DNA from: Nemertoderma westbladi | Lineage: Eukaryota > Xenacoelomorpha > Nemertodermatida > Nemertodermatidae | DNA: 47,609 nucleotides | Assembly: GCA_032718475.1 (NCBI GenBank) | Contig: JAUCBJ010006847.1 | Location: 20,001-67,609 of the forward strand | Direction of reading: 5' to 3' | In this document: positions 43,896 through 47,609 of the stretch, in pieces | How the letters are laid out: the number at the start of each line of letters is the position of its first letter | Numbering within the stretch: position 1 is the stretch's first letter | The notes under the pieces: generated by a model | What the model was told of the DNA's origin: nothing | The model's input: the letters and a program-made list of their open reading frames with translations, nothing else | Database searches by the model: none | Made by a program: the position numbers and the translations under genes

Positions 43896-45050
43896 AAAAT
43901 TCGGTCCCGGACAATTCGGTCCGGACAATTCGGTCCCGGACAATTCGGTCCGGACAATTCGGTCCCGGACAATTCGGTCCCGGACAATTCCGTCCCATTA
44001 ATTTTGTGTTTTGGGACCGAATTGTCCGGGACCGAATTGTCCGGAACCGAATTGTCCGGATACTGACTAGGACAATTTGGTCCCAAAACATGCAAATTAA
44101 GGGGTCGAATTGTCCGGGACCGAACTAGGGGGTCAATTTGTCCGGGACCGAATTGTCCGGGACCGAATTGTCAGGGACCGAATTGTCCGGGACCAAATTT
44201 AATTGGTACTATATAATGGTGAATGTTCTAGAACCTTAATATTATTATATGGTAGCTAGTGTTTTTTTACTATCTAGTATTTTATTGAAAATAAAAAAAA
44301 TTTACTTTTTTTTGTTAACATTATTATTTATGGTAGCTATGGTGTTTTTATGGAGCTTGTGAATTATTTACTAGCTAGTAATAGTATGTATTTAAAATGT
44401 TTAAAACTGATTTTTTTTATATATTGCGTATATATAATACTGTATGTGATGTTGGTTGTATTATCCTAGATAATAGCTGGATCTCTTTCAGGGACTGATA
44501 TAATATCATCAATATTGTTGGTAATTAATATAATCAAAAACAGTTTAGACCTAATTCTGAAATATCAATGTTTTCACAAGTTTTTTTATAATTTCAAGGA
44601 AATGCTAGCTAGTAAAAAAAACACTAGACACCTTAATAAATAATATATATTAATGTTCTCGAACACTTACCAATAACAAAATAAAAAAAATACAGTATTT
44701 TTAAAATTTCAAAAAATTCTAGCAAGTAAATAACACTAGCTACCATAAAAAATATCTCTAGTAATGTTCTAGAACATTCACCAATATCAAAAAAGCACTA
44801 AAAAGTTGCTATCAGGAACCGGACAATTCGGTCCCGGACAATTCCGTCCTAGGACAATTCGGTCCCGGACAATTCGGTCCCGGACAATTCGGTGCTAGGA
44901 CAATTCGGTACCGGACAACTCGGTCCCGGATAATTCGGTCCCATTTATTTAGTATTTTGGGACCGAATTGTCCGGGACCGAATTGTCCGGGACCGAATTG
45001 TCCGGGACCGAATTGTCCGGGACCGAATTGTCCGGGACTGAATTGTCCTA
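43896..45050. mobile_element. Foldback element with GGACAATTCGGTCCC satellite ends
   Basis: Two outer blocks (43896-44195 and 44818-45050) are built from a 15-bp unit GGACAATTCGGTCCC in one orientation, an AT spacer ending in TTTT (ATTAATTTTGTGTTTT or ATTTATTTAGTATTTT), then the inverse unit GGGACCGAATTGTCC repeated. Between them about 620 bp of AT-rich DNA is itself inverted: GGTGAATGTTCTAGAAC, then GGTAGCTAGTGTT, on the left, mirrored by AACACTAGCTACC and GTTCTAGAACATTCACC on the right. No coding frame; the open frames here are read-through of the 15-bp unit. Confidence 0.85.
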
Positions 45051-45059
45051 CATCCTTCA

Positions 45060-45826
45060 AAAAGCAGAATGGTCAAAGTTTGATCCAAATTTTGACAAAC
45101 CGAATTTATTAATAATATTTGAAAAAAACATCACAAAAATGGTTGCTATTTTTTTGAACGGTTAGGAACGGGAGAGAATGTAGGTCAGATTTTACATCCA
45201 GTGGCATGTTTTTTGAAATTTTTTATAATTTTCTATTTTCAATTTCGAATCAACTTGAGTCAAACCATTTTTAAGATTGTTTATATTTTTGCTTTATATA
45301 TTTTGTGTTACTTATTTATTTATCTTGTTATATATTTATTTAATTTCTAGATTTCTTATTTTTTAAAATAATACCTTGCACACATAATAATTACCAAAGT
45401 TGTAGTGTTCGAAATGTGCTATCATTAGTTTTTTAACCTGTACGTTTTCTTGGAATATGATGTTTAAGTTCGTGATGAAGAGAAAATTACTTATAATGAG
45501 AGTGTTCATAAAAAGTTGTCACATAGTGACGAACAGCAACATGACACGATAGACTAATTTGAATTTTAACTTTTAATATAATATGTCCCTTAATATACGT
45601 ACAATTTAAAGTGTGAACAACAGCCTGCAATCTTATGAATGATGTGAAACTATACCGGTAGGACAGGTCTTCTATAAATTTATTTAATCAAAATTACAAA
45701 ATAAAACAAAATAAACTACACGGATTACACCTCAGGCTCATTGTAGTTGAAAGTGTCCAACTGATTAGGTAATAGGGTCCTCAGCATGGAGCTCTGAAAT
45801 TCCAGTTAAAGTTTTTTATTTTGAAG
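45060..45826. other. AT-rich DNA, no gene seen
   Basis: T-rich sequence between the foldback element and the Myb-like relic. No frame with recognisable content. Confidence 0.5.
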
Positions 45827-46449
45827 CTACCAATTTTCGCAACGCAGCTTTATTTCCTCAACGTCCCATTTCGATTTCAATATCTCGCATTTTAACTTCT
45901 CCATCTTCAGCGACTCAATCTCTGAGATATCAACCATCTTTTTTTAAGCTGATTTTGACGGTATTCCCGAGCTTGTCGATGCCTCTTTGGGGGTTGAGGA
46001 AACCGTTGTGACACTGTTGTCACCTAGAGAGCTGGAGTGATTTTCATCCCCGGACTCCTCGACATGTCTAGTCACATGATGCTCGAATGTCTCTGGAATT
46101 GCAAGCCCTTTTAATCCCGATGTATCTCGACCGAGTGTATCACGAACAGCCTCATCCATACGTGACTGTTTCGCTTCAGGGCCTCCTCCGGCCGCTCCAG
46201 TGTGCCTCGTCTTGTCACGACGTTCTACGGCAGATGTACGAAGTTCTTCCATGTAACATCTCGCAGAAATGCCAAATCTTTTCCGGATGGAAGGGGATTG
46301 AAACCGTGAACCTGAATACATTCATTTAAGAAGGTTTTCCTCGCTGCTATGCGATCTTCCTTCGTTTGCGTATCGCTAAATTTTCCAAATAGTTTGGATT
46401 TTCTTAAATTAATTTCTTGGAGCAGAGCAATTTTTTCATTATTCTTCAT
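45827..46449 (-). pseudogene. Myb/SANT-like DNA-binding protein of a Harbinger element, decayed
   Basis: The minus strand starts at an ATG near 46449 (MKNNEKIALLQEINLRKSKL) and runs through KTFLNECIQVHGFNPLPSGK and DVTWKNFVHL, a three-helix Myb/SANT-like domain. After a frame change near 46235 it continues RRDKTRHTGAAGGGPEAK, the TGGGP-type block typical after such domains, then an S/T-rich linker. One in-frame TAA (about 45945) interrupts it before a coiled coil ending at a TAG at 45827 (VDISEIESLKMEKLKCEI). In living Harbinger elements this protein carries the transposase to the nucleus and to the transposon ends. It faces the transposase relic at 40449-41450 head to head at the 3' ends (convergent). 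Confidence 0.78.
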
Positions 46450-46799
46450 TCTTATTACAGTTCTTAATTTCCAACTATAGACACCTACAATCATACCAAT
46501 AGTAATAAGGCGAGCGAGGGGTGCACCGCAGACTTACACTAATCTTTCCAGTAACGACAGGATGAGTGAGTTGAGTAGCCTATGGAATGATTGTAAACTC
46601 CACAATCCAACAATCTTACAATAACACTAATAACAATAATTAGATGTTTATAGGTAAAGCTGACCAACAGTGTCATAAATGTTAACATATTTATTGGGTG
46701 GCCCATGTCACTGCGATAACAATTGGTTAATTAATTAATTAACACAGGTTATTCTGTTAAATTTATGACACTATCATATGACACTCTTACCGACAGGCT
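46450..46799. other. Upstream region of the Myb-like relic, no gene seen
   Basis: Contains AATTGGTTAATTAATTAATT and other AT-rich palindromic sequence near 46722. It would be the promoter side of the minus-strand relic. Confidence 0.45.
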
Positions 46800-46981
46800 G
46801 ACCTATTAATTGGTTAACTGAGTGTTTACTGGTTATCAGTATTAAATTTTCTACTGGTGAAAAACACTGGTTTTAACCAGTCCTTATTGCAACCGGATTT
46901 CTACGGGTCTGGTACCACTGGTAACTGGTGGTCTGGTAGCTGGTGAACTGTGGTAAACTGGTAATTTGGTGCAACAGGGCC
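46800..46981. repeat. Right inverted terminal region of the Harbinger element
   Basis: ACTGGT-rich sequence that ends TTGGTGCAACAGGGCC and is followed by CTG. The reverse complement aligns with 28506-28690, including CTGTTGCACCAA, GTTGCAATAA and a run of ACCAGT motifs. Confidence 0.7.
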
Positions 46982-46984
46982 CTG

Positions 46985-47609
46985 GGGCTAGATTGGATTT
47001 TGGGTCTGCTGTGAGTTAATTTACTCACTTACTAGCTGGTTATTTCTTTTTACCAATATTGGTCAATTGGGCCCCGTCCCACTTTATCAGAGCATAGCGG
47101 CATAGAATCACATAGCGGATTGGATCCGCAAACACTAAAAAAACCAATCAATCAACATGATACATTTATATGAACCGATGATTACTATTTTTACATTCTC
47201 AAATTATTGTGCATCACGTTTTTTCTTCCTTAACCTTCTTAATTTTTCGGCATATTTTCGAATTTATCACGTCCTTTTTTAGCTTTTATACACTTGCCTA
47301 ACCGAAAAGCGTTTTTAACCTGACAGAATTAATTGTTTAATTGGAACCCAAAACCGAAAGTAAACATTTGTGTCTAGTACGTAATTTGCACTGTGCCTTA
47401 CCATACAGTATATCATTATCTTAATCGTTGTGTTGTGTTTATATATCTATGTCAGTATGTTTATATTTTATTTCGTTTGTCAAATAAATAATCCCAATTC
47501 CAATTCTACGCTGCGAAAGATTACAATGTTAGGTTATGACAAACCACATATTATACCTAGAAAAGTACTGATTTAACTTACAGAGAACCAAGTTGGAGTC
47601 GTTTCGCAT
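46985..47609. other. Intergenic, no gene seen
   Basis: AT-rich flank outside the Harbinger element, with no recognisable frame. Confidence 0.5.

Larger units (their letters stand above)
28506..46981. mobile_element. PIF/Harbinger DNA transposon, split by nested insertions
   Basis: The two ends are inverted relative to each other. GGACTGTTGCACCAA at 28506 is mirrored by TTGGTGCAACAGGGCC ending at 46981, and similarity continues inward for about 180 bp of ACCAGT-rich sequence with a shared GTTGCAATAA block. Both ends abut CTG (28503-28505 and 46982-46984), which fits the CWG/TWA 3-bp duplications known for metazoan Harbinger elements. Inside are a HARBI1-like transposase relic (+) and a Myb/SANT-like relic (-), the usual Harbinger gene pair. 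Removing the BEL, non-LTR and foldback insertions leaves about 4.3 kb. That all these parts belong to one element is inferred from position and structure. Confidence 0.7.

Noticed and set aside
43677-45165. Several frames reading repeated DNSVP, TELSG or GQFGP peptides
   Set aside because: They are translations of the 15-bp GGACAATTCGGTCCC satellite in different frames and not proteins.

Overview
The window is nuclear DNA from an animal, most likely a marine invertebrate; the lineage cannot be fixed from the sequence. Evidence: AT-rich intergenic DNA, short GT-AG introns, a tRNA-derived SINE, BEL/Pao and Ty3/gypsy LTR elements, at least two families of non-LTR retrotransposon, a PIF/Harbinger DNA transposon, foldback and MITE-like repeats, and genes of the metazoan BCAP/BANK1/Dof adaptor family. 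I found no bacterial operons, rRNA genes or CRISPR.

Left part (1-28.5 kb). The main host content is three tandem same-strand paralogues (3130-5696, 10599-12432, 24545-27046). Each has two coding exons. Exon 1 encodes a TIR-like domain. Exon 2 encodes a linker, a TIG-like DBB domain, ankyrin repeats, an acidic variable region and a short conserved C-terminal motif. This is the layout of the vertebrate B-cell adaptors BCAP (PIK3AP1) and BANK1. The copies share upstream CATGG-like degenerate repeats, splice sites, intron sequence (copies 1 and 3) and 3' flanks. They differ sharply in tyrosine-containing linkers, intron size and C-terminus, and the ankyrin/DBB exon looks mosaic. The 3' flank of copy 1 is split off by about 2.4 kb of inserted DNA carrying a ~68-bp minisatellite. 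Between the genes lie a SINE, a dispersed ~0.75 kb repeat in two copies, decayed non-LTR and gypsy relics and MITE-like repeats.

Right part (28.5-47 kb). The whole block can be read as one PIF/Harbinger transposon with inverted subterminal accagt-rich ends (28506 and 46981) and a CTG target duplication. It has a decayed HARBI1-like transposase on + and a decayed Myb/SANT-like partner on -. It was later invaded by a young 10.9-kb BEL/Pao element (1211-bp LTRs differing at five sites, 5-bp duplication), a 5'-truncated non-LTR element and a ~1.15-kb foldback element. Subtracting these leaves about 4.3 kb, a normal size for Harbinger. The BEL element has an intact gag-protease ORF fused to the end of RNase H, with reverse transcriptase missing and no integrase seen, so it was probably moved by enzymes supplied in trans.

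The three adaptor proteins are probably cytoplasmic scaffolds linking receptors to downstream signalling. Their partners here are unknown, and none carries the YxxM motif by which vertebrate BCAP recruits PI3-kinase.
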